A stretch of 64,000 nucleotides of DNA from CAZPQK01 sp964588695 (lineage in GTDB: Bacteria; Krumholzibacteriota; Krumholzibacteriia; WVZY01; JAKEHA01): contig CAZPQK010000010.1 of NCBI GenBank assembly GCA_964588695.1, forward strand, positions 62,001 to 126,000, written 5' to 3'. A model generated the notes under the pieces. It saw only the letters and a list, made by a program, of their open reading frames with translations. It was not told the origin of the DNA and did no database searches. The stretch's first letter is position 1; each line of letters starts with the position of its first letter. Made by a program: the position numbers and the translations under genes. Positions 54,469 through 63,718 of this stretch are shown here, one piece after another.

Positions 54469-55410
54469 CTACCGGCCCCCAGCAGTAACAGTGCGCAGTT
54501 CTTCGAGGAGGTTGTTGGCCAGCTGATTCTCAGGTTGAATCTCGAGAACTCTATCGATCTGAACGCGCGCTTCTTCGAATCGGCTGTGCTCGTAAAACAA
54601 CAGCGCCAGATTCAAACGCGCTTTGAGATAGTACGGGTTAATCTTCAGTGCGACTTCGAACTCTTCGATGGCGTCGTCCACCATTCCCTTGTTCCCGTAC
54701 GCAATACCAAGGTAGTTGTGCAAGTCGGGATAGTCTGGCTTCAGGCCAATCGCCTTTTTAAGTTCGCGAACCGCGTCGTCATAGCTACCGGTTTGAATTG
54801 CTTCAACCGCCAGTTCCTTGCTGATCTGCGCCGAACTAGGCCGCTCTTCGAGCAAAGCAAAATACAGTTCGTCGATCTCTTCGTTGCGGGCGTTAACCCG
54901 AATCTTGCCGAGCAATTCATCCAGCTGCTCGCGGTAGAAGTTGGGGCAACTTTGCTTGGCGATCCGCAGATGCTCGGCGGCTTCGTCGTGACGCGCCAGG
55001 CGTCGCAGGGCCAGCGAAAGGTTCACGCGGGCTTTAAAAAACTTATTGTTGATGTCCAAAGAATTACGGAACGCCTGGGCGGCGTCTTCAAAGCGATCCA
55101 CGCGACCATAGTAGGTGCCCAGTGTGTAATGCAGGTCCGCAAACTTGGGCTTGATTCCAACCGCCATTTCCATTTCGTCGATGGCGTTCTGCAGGTCGCC
55201 CGCTTGTGCAAACTCTTTGCTGAGCGCGACGTGCGCTTCGCAGGTGTACAGCTCCAGCGTGGCGCGATCCAGGTTCTGACTCTCCGAAGCAACGGCCTGA
55301 AGTTCTTCGAACTTTGCCAGCGCCTTCCGGTACTGGCCACCGTTGAATAGTCCGAGCGCACGCGAGAACTCGTTTTTCGGAATAAAGTTGAATAGTCTTT
55401 TAAGAAACAT
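54469..55410 (-). CDS. TPR-repeat protein of unknown function
   Basis: The 313-aa protein is a TPR superhelix without signal peptide: FSRALGLFNGGQYRKALAKF, ADLHYTLGTYYGRVDRFEDA, DLHNYLGIAYGNKGMVDDAI, LNLALLFYEHSRFEEARVQI. A short basic N-terminus (FLKRLFNFIPKN) could be amphipathic. It lies between the J-domain protein and a dolichol-kinase-like gene, overlapping neither, 5 and 3 nt away. It is probably a scaffold for the neighbouring proteins. Confidence 0.8.
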   Translation of the reverse strand: MFLKRLFNFIPKNEFSRALGLFNGGQYRKALAKFEELQAVASESQNLDRATLELYTCEAHVALSKEFAQAGDLQNAIDEMEMAVGIKPKFADLHYTLGTYYGRVDRFEDAAQAFRNSLDINNKFFKARVNLSLALRRLARHDEAAEHLRIAKQSCPNFYREQLDELLGKIRVNARNEEIDELYFALLEERPSSAQISKELAVEAIQTGSYDDAVRELKKAIGLKPDYPDLHNYLGIAYGNKGMVDDAIEEFEVALKINPYYLKARLNLALLFYEHSRFEEARVQIDRVLEIQPENQLANNLLEELRTVTAGGR

Positions 55411-55413
55411 CTG

Positions 55414-56037
55414 TTACCCCAGGATGTAGTGCGCTACCAGCTGCATCACCAACCCACTAATGATTGGGACGCGCATGTTGTCGTCCATTGGCAATGGCAA
55501 CGCCTCTGCGATGGTTGCGGCAACAGCCCCCGCCACCGCTAACACCGGGTCGCGCAGGATGATTCCGCCCAACAATAAACACGTCACCAAACACGCCGAC
55601 GATCCGGCCAGGCTCTTTCCCCAAAACGCAATCGTTCCGAATCGCTTTCCGAATATCGCGGCAACCGTATCGCCCAACACCAAAAAGGCCAGGGCGGCAA
55701 CAGCGATCATCTTGTCGAAGACGAGCACACTTAGTAGGGCCGCAAGCATGTAATGGGTCGACCCCAGGAGATGCTTTTCTTCGTGCCGACGAATCAGAGA
55801 GCGAAACAAGCTGAGAAAGAAGCTCCGCAGGCGGCGATCGCTAAGCCGGAGCAGGTCGACAATAACCGTGACCGAGGTAGCAAGGATAAGGCCAAGCATG
55901 GCCGTCCGCGGTGGGACTAACCACACCCAAATGGGGACGATTCCCATGGCCAGGTGTATTGCTTTGCGTTGCAGCTCGTGCCGCAACGAAAACTGTTCAG
56001 AGGGCTTACTTTCGTCGCTGTCGCTGTTTTCGACCAT
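55414..56037 (-). CDS. Dolichol/phytol kinase-like (CDP-alcohol or CTP-dependent) membrane protein
   Basis: The 207-aa protein has about six transmembrane helices and resembles the SEC59/dolichol kinase and phosphatidate cytidylyltransferase superfamily. The signatures are LRHELQRKAIHLAMGIVP, a cytoplasmic RLRSFFLSLFRSLIRRHEEK, GSTHYMLAALLS, and LVLGDTVAAIFGKRFGTIAFW with Gly-Asp in the nucleotide site. Bacterial members are mostly uncharacterised; recycling of a polyprenol or alcohol by CTP is possible. I prefer the ATG at 56037, after the NHL gene stop, over an upstream reading that would overlap NHL coding sequence. Confidence 0.78.
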   Translation of the reverse strand: MVENSDSDESKPSEQFSLRHELQRKAIHLAMGIVPIWVWLVPPRTAMLGLILATSVTVIVDLLRLSDRRLRSFFLSLFRSLIRRHEEKHLLGSTHYMLAALLSVLVFDKMIAVAALAFLVLGDTVAAIFGKRFGTIAFWGKSLAGSSACLVTCLLLGGIILRDPVLAVAGAVAATIAEALPLPMDDNMRVPIISGLVMQLVAHYILG

Positions 56038-56050
56038 GGCTAGTGCGGGG

Positions 56051-57385
56051 TTATCGCAGTCGAACCCGCTGAATCGCTTCGTGATAGTTCTTTGAGCTAT
56101 AGGTCGCTCGTGCCGAGACGACCACGTCCACCGTGCAATCTGCAATATCGCATGGAAGTTGCTCGGGCGTCACCAGGTAGCTCAGCCGGATCCTTCCGGG
56201 CACGATAAAGTTGCGGGTGTCCAGAACGTGGCGCTTGTCGGCATCGGGAAACTCCAGTTCGACCTGGAGGCTGGAGTATTCGGTCAGCACGAACGACAGG
56301 TCAATGCGAATTCCCCGCCCGGCAATCTGTCGACGTCCGGTGAGACCTTCGATATCCGTGCCAATCCAAAAATAGCTACCACCAGTTTCCTCAGCGACGA
56401 ACACCTGACCGAAGCGCCGGTAAATCGCAATGCCACGCGGCGAATCCAAACGATCATCTCGGTCATTACGACACTCAAATCGGTCCAACAGGTTCAGATG
56501 ACGATCAAACTTAAACACGCAACCTTCGTCCCCATCGGTGGCGTACACACTTCCGTAGTAATCGATAGCAAGATATCCAAACGAACCTTCGCTACCCGCT
56601 ATTTCGCGATAGTCGATTGACTTCCGCAGAGTCCCGTCTACCCGCAATTGCCACAGTTCCCGTCCGTCGTCGGCGCCGACCACAATGAACTGTTCGTTGA
56701 AATAGTTGTGGGTAAACTCGTGGATCGCTGCGATCGCCCGGGGACGCAGAACCGACACACTACCTTCGACGACCCCGGCCGGTGACATCGTCACCACTCT
56801 ATCATTGCCATAGTCTGCGACGTAAACCCGCTCCTGTTCAATCGCGACATCGCGTGGCCCTAGCAAAGGGGTCCCCGTGCTGCGCAAATCGATCGCGTCG
56901 ACGGGCCGAAGTGTCACCGTCGAGTCAACGCGCATAACCACTAGCCGGTGGTTGCCGGTGTCGGCGACAATCACAAGCCCGTCGCTGGTAGCGGCAATTC
57001 CGTGCGGACCACGCATCGCTCCCAAGTGATGTTTGTCAAACTTCTCAAACCGAACTTGGCGCAACGACGGGTTGTACACAATCTCCCCGCGCCCGGAATT
57101 AACCCCAAACACCGTCAGCTCTTCGTCATCTCCGGTGCCGGGCTTATCGGTGAACTTTAGTTTGACCGCCGCGACACCCTGCGGCGAAGACACCTTTTTG
57201 CCAAAACCGGCGTAGGCCGAGACATGAAACTGTCGAACCTTGTTTAGTCCGTAGTTGTGCTTGAATGGAGGATAGACGAGCGTGGTTGACTCAGGCCTGG
57301 CAAACGTGGGATTAGCGGGCGCTAGCGTCGCGAGAAAAATACAGGTCGTGATAAACGTGTGAGCCTTCAACAATACGGTGGACAT
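56051..57385 (-). CDS. Exported NHL-repeat propeller protein
   Basis: The 444-aa protein has a signal peptide (LLKAHTFITTCIFLATLAPA) and a beta-propeller of NHL repeats (GPHGIAATSDGLVIVADTGNHR, given in parts as GPHGIAATSDGLV and VADTGNHRLVVM; GPRDVAIEQERVYVADYGND; DSPRGIAIYRRFGQVFVAEE). A C-terminal domain of about 100 residues follows, with two Cys (PCDIADC). Likely periplasmic or surface-exposed, function unknown. Its coding start (ATG 57385, weak GAGA 5 nt before) overlaps the 3' end of the lytic transglycosylase gene by 74 nt; later in-frame TTG starts at 57373 and 57370 would shorten this, but the signal peptide needs the upstream region. Confidence 0.8.
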   Translation of the reverse strand: MSTVLLKAHTFITTCIFLATLAPANPTFARPESTTLVYPPFKHNYGLNKVRQFHVSAYAGFGKKVSSPQGVAAVKLKFTDKPGTGDDEELTVFGVNSGRGEIVYNPSLRQVRFEKFDKHHLGAMRGPHGIAATSDGLVIVADTGNHRLVVMRVDSTVTLRPVDAIDLRSTGTPLLGPRDVAIEQERVYVADYGNDRVVTMSPAGVVEGSVSVLRPRAIAAIHEFTHNYFNEQFIVVGADDGRELWQLRVDGTLRKSIDYREIAGSEGSFGYLAIDYYGSVYATDGDEGCVFKFDRHLNLLDRFECRNDRDDRLDSPRGIAIYRRFGQVFVAEETGGSYFWIGTDIEGLTGRRQIAGRGIRIDLSFVLTEYSSLQVELEFPDADKRHVLDTRNFIVPGRIRLSYLVTPEQLPCDIADCTVDVVVSARATYSSKNYHEAIQRVRLR

Positions 57386-59651
57386 AATTTCTCGTTTCCC
57401 GATAGTCAATCCCGTCGACCAGGTCGATGATCGTGTTGGCTTCGCCTTCGCGGTCGAACCAACGGTGAGCATTTCTCGGTCCGGCATTGTAAGCGGCAAG
57501 CATACGCAATGCATTGCCGCCTGATGCGTCCATCAGGGAAGACGCGTACCACGTCCCGAAAGCAATGTTGGTTTCGGGGTCAAGGAGCATGTCGTGCTCG
57601 TACCGCGGTACTTCCATTTGCCGCGCAACCCACTCGGCCGTAGCTGGCATGAGTTGCATCAGGCCGGTCGCACCCACATGCGACCGGGCGTCGGGTTCGA
57701 ACATGCTCTCCTGGCGAATCATGGCGTAAACCAGATGCGGCGGCAAATCATAAGTCGCGGCGTGCTGCAACACTTTGTAGGGGTGCGGAATGGGATGAAG
57801 CATCCGCCGGAAGTCTGCGGAAAGTTCGCTGCGATCGTTCCAACGGATCTTGCTGCGAACCTGAGAGTACATTCGCACGCTCCGCCAGGGCATGCCGTAC
57901 TCGTCGTAGACTCGGGCCAGATCGCTGAGCGCGCGCGAATCGCGACCACAACGTCGAGCCGCTTTCAACAGTTCCCGCTCGCCCCACTCGCGAAACCCTG
58001 CCGACAAGAACCACTCGCCACGAACAAGACATTCGTCAAGCGGAGCAGAACCAGCGGCGGCAACACCGGCGATGTGGTCACGGCTGTTCGCCCGCTCGGC
58101 TTCGGCCGCGAGAACAATTGTCACCATGCCGTCGGGTCCGAACAGCGCGAGATTCCCAGTGCTCGCAATCGCTGGCGCGCGGTAGTTGTCACGAATGTAG
58201 GGTGCTAGGTAGAACGAGTTGGGATCGACCGACTCCAACTCACTGAGTAATCGTTTGCTGTCGTTAGCCTTTCCCGAGCGATGATAGGCGTCGGCCAGAT
58301 AGTACAACGCTGCTTCGTCGCCCTGACGGCGCGCCAGCAGCTTTTCCAGAATGCTCTTGCCCGTATCGAACTTTTGCTGGGTTACCGCGCGGCGTGCCGC
58401 GTGTAGCGCGGCTTGTTTTCCGTAGTAGCTCGACGGATACTTTGTGGAAAGCTGCACACGGATTTGATCCGCGGTGGCGCGATCGCCTAGTTGCTCTTGC
58501 AAGCTTGCCGCGACGTGCAAACATTCCGCAGCCTTACCGTGGTTGGGATAGGTACGGGCAAAATACTGGTAGAGCTGTGAGGCCCGACCGCGATCGCCAA
58601 TCTTGCGGTGCGCTCGCGCCATGGCGAGCACCGAACGTAGTCTAAACGAGGGCACGTCGTACTTGGGCGAAGCGAGTTCGATGGTGCGACGATACTGTCC
58701 AGTGCGATAAAAATGCTCGGCCTCGGTAATCCGAAGGTGTTCTTTCTGGTGCGCAGACAAGGTTCGGGCTGCGGCTTCGTTAAACAACGAACGTGCGCGT
58801 CGGTACTCGCGTTGCTTAGACAAAAAGTTTCCGTAACCCAGCAACTCGTTCACAGTCAATTCCGAAAGAGGAAACTCTTCCAAAACAAACTTAACCATCG
58901 GTTCGGTTTGCGGAGCGCGCCAGTAGCGATTGGTCAACTCGAGCGCTGACTCGCGAGCACCTTCGACGTCGTGCGCGCCCAGACGAAATTCAATGTCACG
59001 TATCAACTGCTGAACTTTGTCGTCGCGAGCGCTCACCTTAAGGTTGTCGTTGACCGACATCGCCAGTTCCAGTTCGCCGGCCCGCTCGAACGCGTCGATC
59101 AGGTAAATATCAAACTCCGGGGAGACTTCTGCGGGAATGCCGCCTTTATAGATCAACTTGCCGTAGTCAGCGGCATCCTGAATGCGATTGCTTTCGACGT
59201 AGGTCGCCAGCGTCAACAAGTCCCGGTACGGCCCGAAGAGCGGGTCGTCCTTCTCGGCAATGGCGCCGAGTAACTCGAGCGTTTCGTCGTAGTGACCCGC
59301 AAGATAGCGAAGCCGAGCGCGGCGAAAATAGTGGAGGAAGTCGTCGTCCCCGGGGATTTCACGAGCCAGAACCTGTTCGGCTTCGTAGTACCGTTGGTTC
59401 TCGGCAAGAAGCCGAGAAAACTGGTCGACCTGCGAGGCTTCTGGGGGTGTTTCGCCGTTTAGATAGTCGGACAAAAGCGACAGCGCGGTCGCACTCTCTC
59501 CGTGCCGGGCAAGGGCCTGAGCCCATTGCCAGGCCGCGTCGCGGGTAGCAGGCGCGATGAGCGCGCTAGACCCGGCCGGAGGGACCGTAGGCAGACTGGC
59601 GGTGAGGGCCGCGACAAGAACTGCCGTCACGATGCCGCGCAGGTACTTCAT
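57312..59651 (-). CDS. Lytic transglycosylase with TPR-like N-terminal domain
   Basis: This 779-aa periplasmic enzyme cleaves peptidoglycan glycan strands with formation of 1,6-anhydro ends. A signal peptide (GIVTAVLVAALTASLPTV) is followed by about 560 residues of helical TPR-like repeats (ADYGKLIYKGG, ALYYLADAYHRSGKANDSKR), as in the Slt70 doughnut. The C-terminal catalytic domain has AMIRQESMFEPDARSHVGA (catalytic Glu near 648), GLMQLMPATA and AAYNAGPRNA. The gene appears leaderless: TATAAT ends six bases before the ATG. It leads the cluster of envelope genes down to the PQQ gene. Confidence 0.92.
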   Translation of the reverse strand: MKYLRGIVTAVLVAALTASLPTVPPAGSSALIAPATRDAAWQWAQALARHGESATALSLLSDYLNGETPPEASQVDQFSRLLAENQRYYEAEQVLAREIPGDDDFLHYFRRARLRYLAGHYDETLELLGAIAEKDDPLFGPYRDLLTLATYVESNRIQDAADYGKLIYKGGIPAEVSPEFDIYLIDAFERAGELELAMSVNDNLKVSARDDKVQQLIRDIEFRLGAHDVEGARESALELTNRYWRAPQTEPMVKFVLEEFPLSELTVNELLGYGNFLSKQREYRRARSLFNEAAARTLSAHQKEHLRITEAEHFYRTGQYRRTIELASPKYDVPSFRLRSVLAMARAHRKIGDRGRASQLYQYFARTYPNHGKAAECLHVAASLQEQLGDRATADQIRVQLSTKYPSSYYGKQAALHAARRAVTQQKFDTGKSILEKLLARRQGDEAALYYLADAYHRSGKANDSKRLLSELESVDPNSFYLAPYIRDNYRAPAIASTGNLALFGPDGMVTIVLAAEAERANSRDHIAGVAAAGSAPLDECLVRGEWFLSAGFREWGERELLKAARRCGRDSRALSDLARVYDEYGMPWRSVRMYSQVRSKIRWNDRSELSADFRRMLHPIPHPYKVLQHAATYDLPPHLVYAMIRQESMFEPDARSHVGATGLMQLMPATAEWVARQMEVPRYEHDMLLDPETNIAFGTWYASSLMDASGGNALRMLAAYNAGPRNAHRWFDREGEANTIIDLVDGIDYRETRNYVHRIVEGSHVYHDLYFSRDASAR

Positions 59652-59657
59652 AGTGTA

Positions 59658-59663
59658 ATTATA
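59658..59663 (-). promoter_or_regulatory. TATAAT box placing a leaderless start on the lytic transglycosylase gene
   Basis: TATAAT followed by six bases and then ATG puts the expected transcription start at or next to the A of the start codon. A -35 candidate TTGTGT lies 18 nt upstream. There is no ribosome-binding site. Confidence 0.6.
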
Positions 59664-59715
59664 CTAGGTTGAGGTGCCGGAACACAAACAGTAAGCGCGA
59701 CTTACCGGCTCGGGA

Positions 59716-61257
59716 CTATTCCCACTCGATGGTGCTGGGCGGCTTCGAACTAATATCGTAGGCCACGCGGTTGACCCCGGGAACCTCGTTGATGATGCGG
59801 TTAGAAATGGTCCGCAAGAAATCGGTCGGCAAATCGACCCAGTTTGCGGTCATTCCGTCGGTGCTGCTCACCGCACGCAATACGATCGGATGAGCGTAGG
59901 TGCGGGCATCCCCCATCACCCCGACACTTCGAACCGGTAGCAGCACGGCCAGCGCCTGCCAAACATCATCGTAAAGATTCCACTCCCGCAATCCGTTTAT
60001 AAAAATCCGATCGGCCTGCCGGAGCGTTTCGAGCTTGTCCTCGGTAACTTCGCCAAGGACGCGTACTGCAAGTCCCGGACCAGGAAAGGGATGACGCCAC
60101 AGTTGTTCGCGTGGAAGGCCCAGCTCAAGGCCGATTTCACGAACTTCGTCTTTGAACAGCAGTCCCAGCGGCTCCACTAACTCAAACGTCATGTCTTCCG
60201 GAAGACCGCCGACATTATGATGGGTTTTGATGGTTACCGACGGGCCCACGGTACTACTGCTCTCAATGCGATCGGGGTAAAGGGTCCCCTGAGCGAGGTA
60301 GCCAAACGGACCGTTGGCCTGGCTGACTTCTTCGAAGATATGTACGAACAGATTTCCAATGCGTTTGCGCTTTTCTTCCGGGTCGGTGACGCCACGAAGG
60401 CGTTCCAGAAAGCGGGCGCGGGCGTCGATCACTTCGAAATGTCCGCGAATCTGATCGCCCACCATACGCTCCACCCCGTCGCGCTCACCGGCGCGTAGCA
60501 GACCATTGTCCACAAACACACAGAACAGTCGTTCGCCCACAGCTTTGTCGAGCAGCGCCGCCGCAACCGCGCTATCGACGCCGCCACTCACGGCGCAAAT
60601 TACACGCCCGTCATCACCAACCTGATCGCGAATCTCAGCAACCAGTTGATCGACAATGTCGCCCGGCGACCAGTTATCTTCGCAATCACAAACCTTAAAC
60701 AAGAAGTTACTAAGAATTTTAGCGCCGTGTTCGCTGTGATGAACTTCGGGGTGAAACTGCACGCCGAACACGCGCCGTTCGTCGGCAGCCACGGCCGCTA
60801 CTTCGCTGTTGTCAGAGCGCGCCAGCACTCGGAATGGTCCCTTGTTGGTGCTTACGGTATCGCCGTGACTCATCCAGACCACCTGGTGCTCCGGAGTTCC
60901 CTGGAACAGCGGGTGTTCGGTGTCCACGTTCACGTCGGCGTGGCCGTACTCCGCGGCTGCGGCTTTAACCACCGGCGCTCCCATTGCGTGACACAGTAGT
61001 TGCATTCCGTAACAGATTCCCAGCACCGGCAGATCTATCGAGTCGAAATCGGCGGGCAACTGTGGTGCGTCGGTTGCAAATACGCTACTGGGTCCGCCGG
61101 ACAAGATTACTCCCCGCGGGTGATGCTCCAGGATCTGTTCGCGTGTTGCGTTAAACGGCAGAATCTGCGAGAACACGTTGTTCGCGCGAATGCGCCGGGC
61201 AATCAGTTGCGTAAACTGGGAACCGTAGTCGAGAATTACAATGCCACCCGAAGCCAA
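59716..61257 (-). CDS. guaA: GMP synthase (glutamine-hydrolysing)
   Basis: GuaA converts XMP to GMP. The N-terminal class I glutaminase has GICYGMQLLCH (catalytic Cys82) and FGVQFHPEVHHSEHG; the ATP pyrophosphatase half has the PP-loop AVSGGVDSAVAAALL and the dimerisation domain at the end (NRVAYDISSKPPSTIEWE). At 513 aa it is standard. The start codon is TTG, with a strong GGAGG 5 nt upstream. It follows purH by 9 nt. Confidence 0.97.
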   Translation of the reverse strand: MASGGIVILDYGSQFTQLIARRIRANNVFSQILPFNATREQILEHHPRGVILSGGPSSVFATDAPQLPADFDSIDLPVLGICYGMQLLCHAMGAPVVKAAAAEYGHADVNVDTEHPLFQGTPEHQVVWMSHGDTVSTNKGPFRVLARSDNSEVAAVAADERRVFGVQFHPEVHHSEHGAKILSNFLFKVCDCEDNWSPGDIVDQLVAEIRDQVGDDGRVICAVSGGVDSAVAAALLDKAVGERLFCVFVDNGLLRAGERDGVERMVGDQIRGHFEVIDARARFLERLRGVTDPEEKRKRIGNLFVHIFEEVSQANGPFGYLAQGTLYPDRIESSSTVGPSVTIKTHHNVGGLPEDMTFELVEPLGLLFKDEVREIGLELGLPREQLWRHPFPGPGLAVRVLGEVTEDKLETLRQADRIFINGLREWNLYDDVWQALAVLLPVRSVGVMGDARTYAHPIVLRAVSSTDGMTANWVDLPTDFLRTISNRIINEVPGVNRVAYDISSKPPSTIEWE

Positions 61258-61266
61258 TCCAACCTC

Positions 61267-62823
61267 CTAAACGTGACGAAAATGTCGCCGGCCGGTGAAT
61301 ACCATCGCAAGGTTGGCCTCGTTGGCGGCGTCGACCACTTCCTGATCCCGAATTGAACCACCGGGTTGAACAACGGCGGTAATCCCCGACTTTGCAAGCT
61401 CACCGACGCCGTCGGCGAAGGGAAAGAACGCATCAGAGGCCGCCACTTTTCCGACCAAAGACAGTTTGGCGTCGAACGCCTTGCGCGTAGCCAGTTGGGC
61501 TGCGTCTACGCGGCTCATTTGCCCGGCCCCGATACCCACAGTGCCTTCATCATCGGCGATCACAATCGCGTTGGACTTGACATGCTTGGCAACCACCCAC
61601 GCCTTACGCAGCGCCAACGCTTCATAGTCGTTCGGCACTCGCGAGGTTACTGTGTCGAGATTGTTCAGCTCGGGAAATCCCGCATCCAGATCCTGAGTCA
61701 GCGCCACATTTTCAAGCACAACTGTCATAAGGCCGGGGTTTGACTCGTCCCACCACCGGTCCGGAATCGTCAGCACCCGGAGGTTCTTCTTCTTGGCGAA
61801 CAGCGACTTCGCGTCGTCGTCAATTCCGCGCGCAATCACAACTTCCAGGAACATCTGCGTGAGCTCTTTGGCCAGCTCGACACCGACACTACCGTTAACG
61901 GCGACAATCCCTCCGAATGCACTAACCGGGTCGCACTTCAGCGCCCGCCGGTACGAGTGCAACGAGTCGTCGCACCACGCCGCACCGCAAGGATTTGTGT
62001 GCTTGATAATCGCAACCGCATTGCGCCCCAGGTCACGGGCCAGCGCGAACGCGCCTACCGTGTCCAGGTAGTTATTAAATGAAAGTTCTTTGCCCTGAAC
62101 CTGACTGAGATCAAGCATCGGTGACGGCAGGGCGCTCTTGTAAAGTGCGCCGCGCTGATGCGGGTTTTCTCCGTAGCGCAAGTCGGTCACCTTGCGGAGC
62201 CCCAGCGGCATTCGCTCGGGGAGTGTCTCACCCGCTTGCTGGTGGAGAAACTGGTGAATTGCCGAGTCATACGTCGCGGTGAGAGCAAAAACATCGGCCG
62301 CGAGTTGCGCCCGAGTTTCCAACGTTGTATTGCCGTGCTCGCGAATTTCCTGTGCAACCCGTTCGTATTGGCTTGGGTCGGTCAGCACGGTAACATGGCG
62401 GTAGTTTTTGGCAGCCGCGCGCAGCAATGTGATCCCGCCGATATCGATAAACTCAATCATTTCGTCGTCGGGCACCTGCCCTCCGGCCAGCTTCTCTTCG
62501 AACGGATAGAGGTTCACCACCACAAAATCAATTGCGTGGGTACCGCTTTGAACCAACGTCGCGACGTGGTCACCGTTGTCGCGGTCTGCCAGAATGCCGC
62601 CGTGAATCTTCGGGTGCAGTGTCTTCACTCGGCCGCCAAGAATCTCGGGACTCTCGGTATATTCTGCGATCTCCTGCGCCGGAATATTGTGTTCCGAAAG
62701 GAACGCCCTGGTGCCGGACGACGCTAGTAAATGAATACCCTGATCCGCCAACTGACGAGCCAACGGTTCCAGCCGGGCTTTGTCGGTGACACTAATCAGC
62801 GCAGTTTTGGTAGTGGTGTTCAA
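61267..62823 (-). CDS. purH: Bifunctional AICAR transformylase / IMP cyclohydrolase
   Basis: PurH performs the last two steps of IMP synthesis. The N-terminal cyclohydrolase (residues 1-about 200) starts KTALISVTDKARLEPLARQL and has SSGTRAFLSEHNI and GGRVKTLHPKIHGGIL. The transformylase part has LRYGENPHQRGALY, IIKHTNPCGAAW, the VGIGAGQMSRVDAA block and SDAFFPFADGV. From the TTG at 62823 (one base after the purC stop, GGAG 10 nt upstream) it is 518 aa, the normal size; a longer frame reads into purC. Confidence 0.96.
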   Translation of the reverse strand: MNTTTKTALISVTDKARLEPLARQLADQGIHLLASSGTRAFLSEHNIPAQEIAEYTESPEILGGRVKTLHPKIHGGILADRDNGDHVATLVQSGTHAIDFVVVNLYPFEEKLAGGQVPDDEMIEFIDIGGITLLRAAAKNYRHVTVLTDPSQYERVAQEIREHGNTTLETRAQLAADVFALTATYDSAIHQFLHQQAGETLPERMPLGLRKVTDLRYGENPHQRGALYKSALPSPMLDLSQVQGKELSFNNYLDTVGAFALARDLGRNAVAIIKHTNPCGAAWCDDSLHSYRRALKCDPVSAFGGIVAVNGSVGVELAKELTQMFLEVVIARGIDDDAKSLFAKKKNLRVLTIPDRWWDESNPGLMTVVLENVALTQDLDAGFPELNNLDTVTSRVPNDYEALALRKAWVVAKHVKSNAIVIADDEGTVGIGAGQMSRVDAAQLATRKAFDAKLSLVGKVAASDAFFPFADGVGELAKSGITAVVQPGGSIRDQEVVDAANEANLAMVFTGRRHFRHV

Positions 62824-62824
62824 C

Positions 62825-63718
62825 TTAAGCAAGCTCCAGTTTACGGTTAGGAAACAGTCGATCATACGCTTCTCGATAGCGGGCGACACTGTTTGCAATT
62901 ACTTCGGGTGTCAATCGCGGGGCCGGCGGTGTGTGATCCCAGCCGGTTTGGTCGAGATAGTCACGAACAAACTGTTTGTCAAAACTCTGTTGGCCGCGCC
63001 CCGGCTGATACAGATCGGCCGGCCAGAACCGCGACGAGTCCGGGGAAAGCATCTCGTCGATGAGTGCAATCTCGCCATCGATTTCGCCAAACTCAAACTT
63101 GGTGTCGGCAAGGATGATCCCGCGGGCGGCGGCGAAAGCCGCGCCGCGATTGTAAATATCAATGCTAAGGTCACGCAGGCGAACCGCGACATCTGGCGGC
63201 ACAATTTCGCACATCTGCTCGAACGAAATGTTTTCGTCGTGTCCCTCTTCGGCTTTGGTCGCGGGTGTAAAAATGGGCTCGGGAAGTCTAGCCGACTGTA
63301 ACAACCCAGGTGGAAGTTCTATACCGCAAACCTTACCGTCGCGCTCGTACTCGCGCCATCCTGACCCCGAAAGATAGCCACGCACAACACACTCTGCGTC
63401 GTAGCGCCGAGCCTTGCGCACCAGCATCGATCGCCCAGCAAGCTCGTCGCGACCGCGAAACGGTTGCGGAACTTCATCTATCTGATCGGTGAGATAATGA
63501 GTGCGCAGTTCGTCGGCAAAATACTCAAACCAGCCGATGGTCATTTGCGTGAGAAGTATTCCCTTCCCCGGGAGCGGGTCGGGCAGGATCACGTCGTAGG
63601 CACTAATTCGATCGGTGGTGACGATCAACAGTTCATCGCCAAGATCAAACACGTCGCGTACTTTACCCTCGAAACTGGGCGCTAGTGCGATGTCTCTTGT
63701 GGATACCAGAGTGTTCAT
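62825..63718 (-). CDS. purC: Phosphoribosylaminoimidazole-succinocarboxamide (SAICAR) synthase
   Basis: PurC joins aspartate to CAIR. The N-terminal GKVRDVFDLGDELLIVTTDR, RISAYDVILPDPLPGKG, VRGYLSGSGWREYERDG, PIFTPATKAEEGHDENIS and ADTKFEFG signatures are present in 297 aa, the length of the longer eukaryote/Bacteroidetes-like branch. The ATG overlaps the purN stop by 4 nt (ATGA). Confidence 0.96.
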   Translation of the reverse strand: MNTLVSTRDIALAPSFEGKVRDVFDLGDELLIVTTDRISAYDVILPDPLPGKGILLTQMTIGWFEYFADELRTHYLTDQIDEVPQPFRGRDELAGRSMLVRKARRYDAECVVRGYLSGSGWREYERDGKVCGIELPPGLLQSARLPEPIFTPATKAEEGHDENISFEQMCEIVPPDVAVRLRDLSIDIYNRGAAFAAARGIILADTKFEFGEIDGEIALIDEMLSPDSSRFWPADLYQPGRGQQSFDKQFVRDYLDQTGWDHTPPAPRLTPEVIANSVARYREAYDRLFPNRKLELA

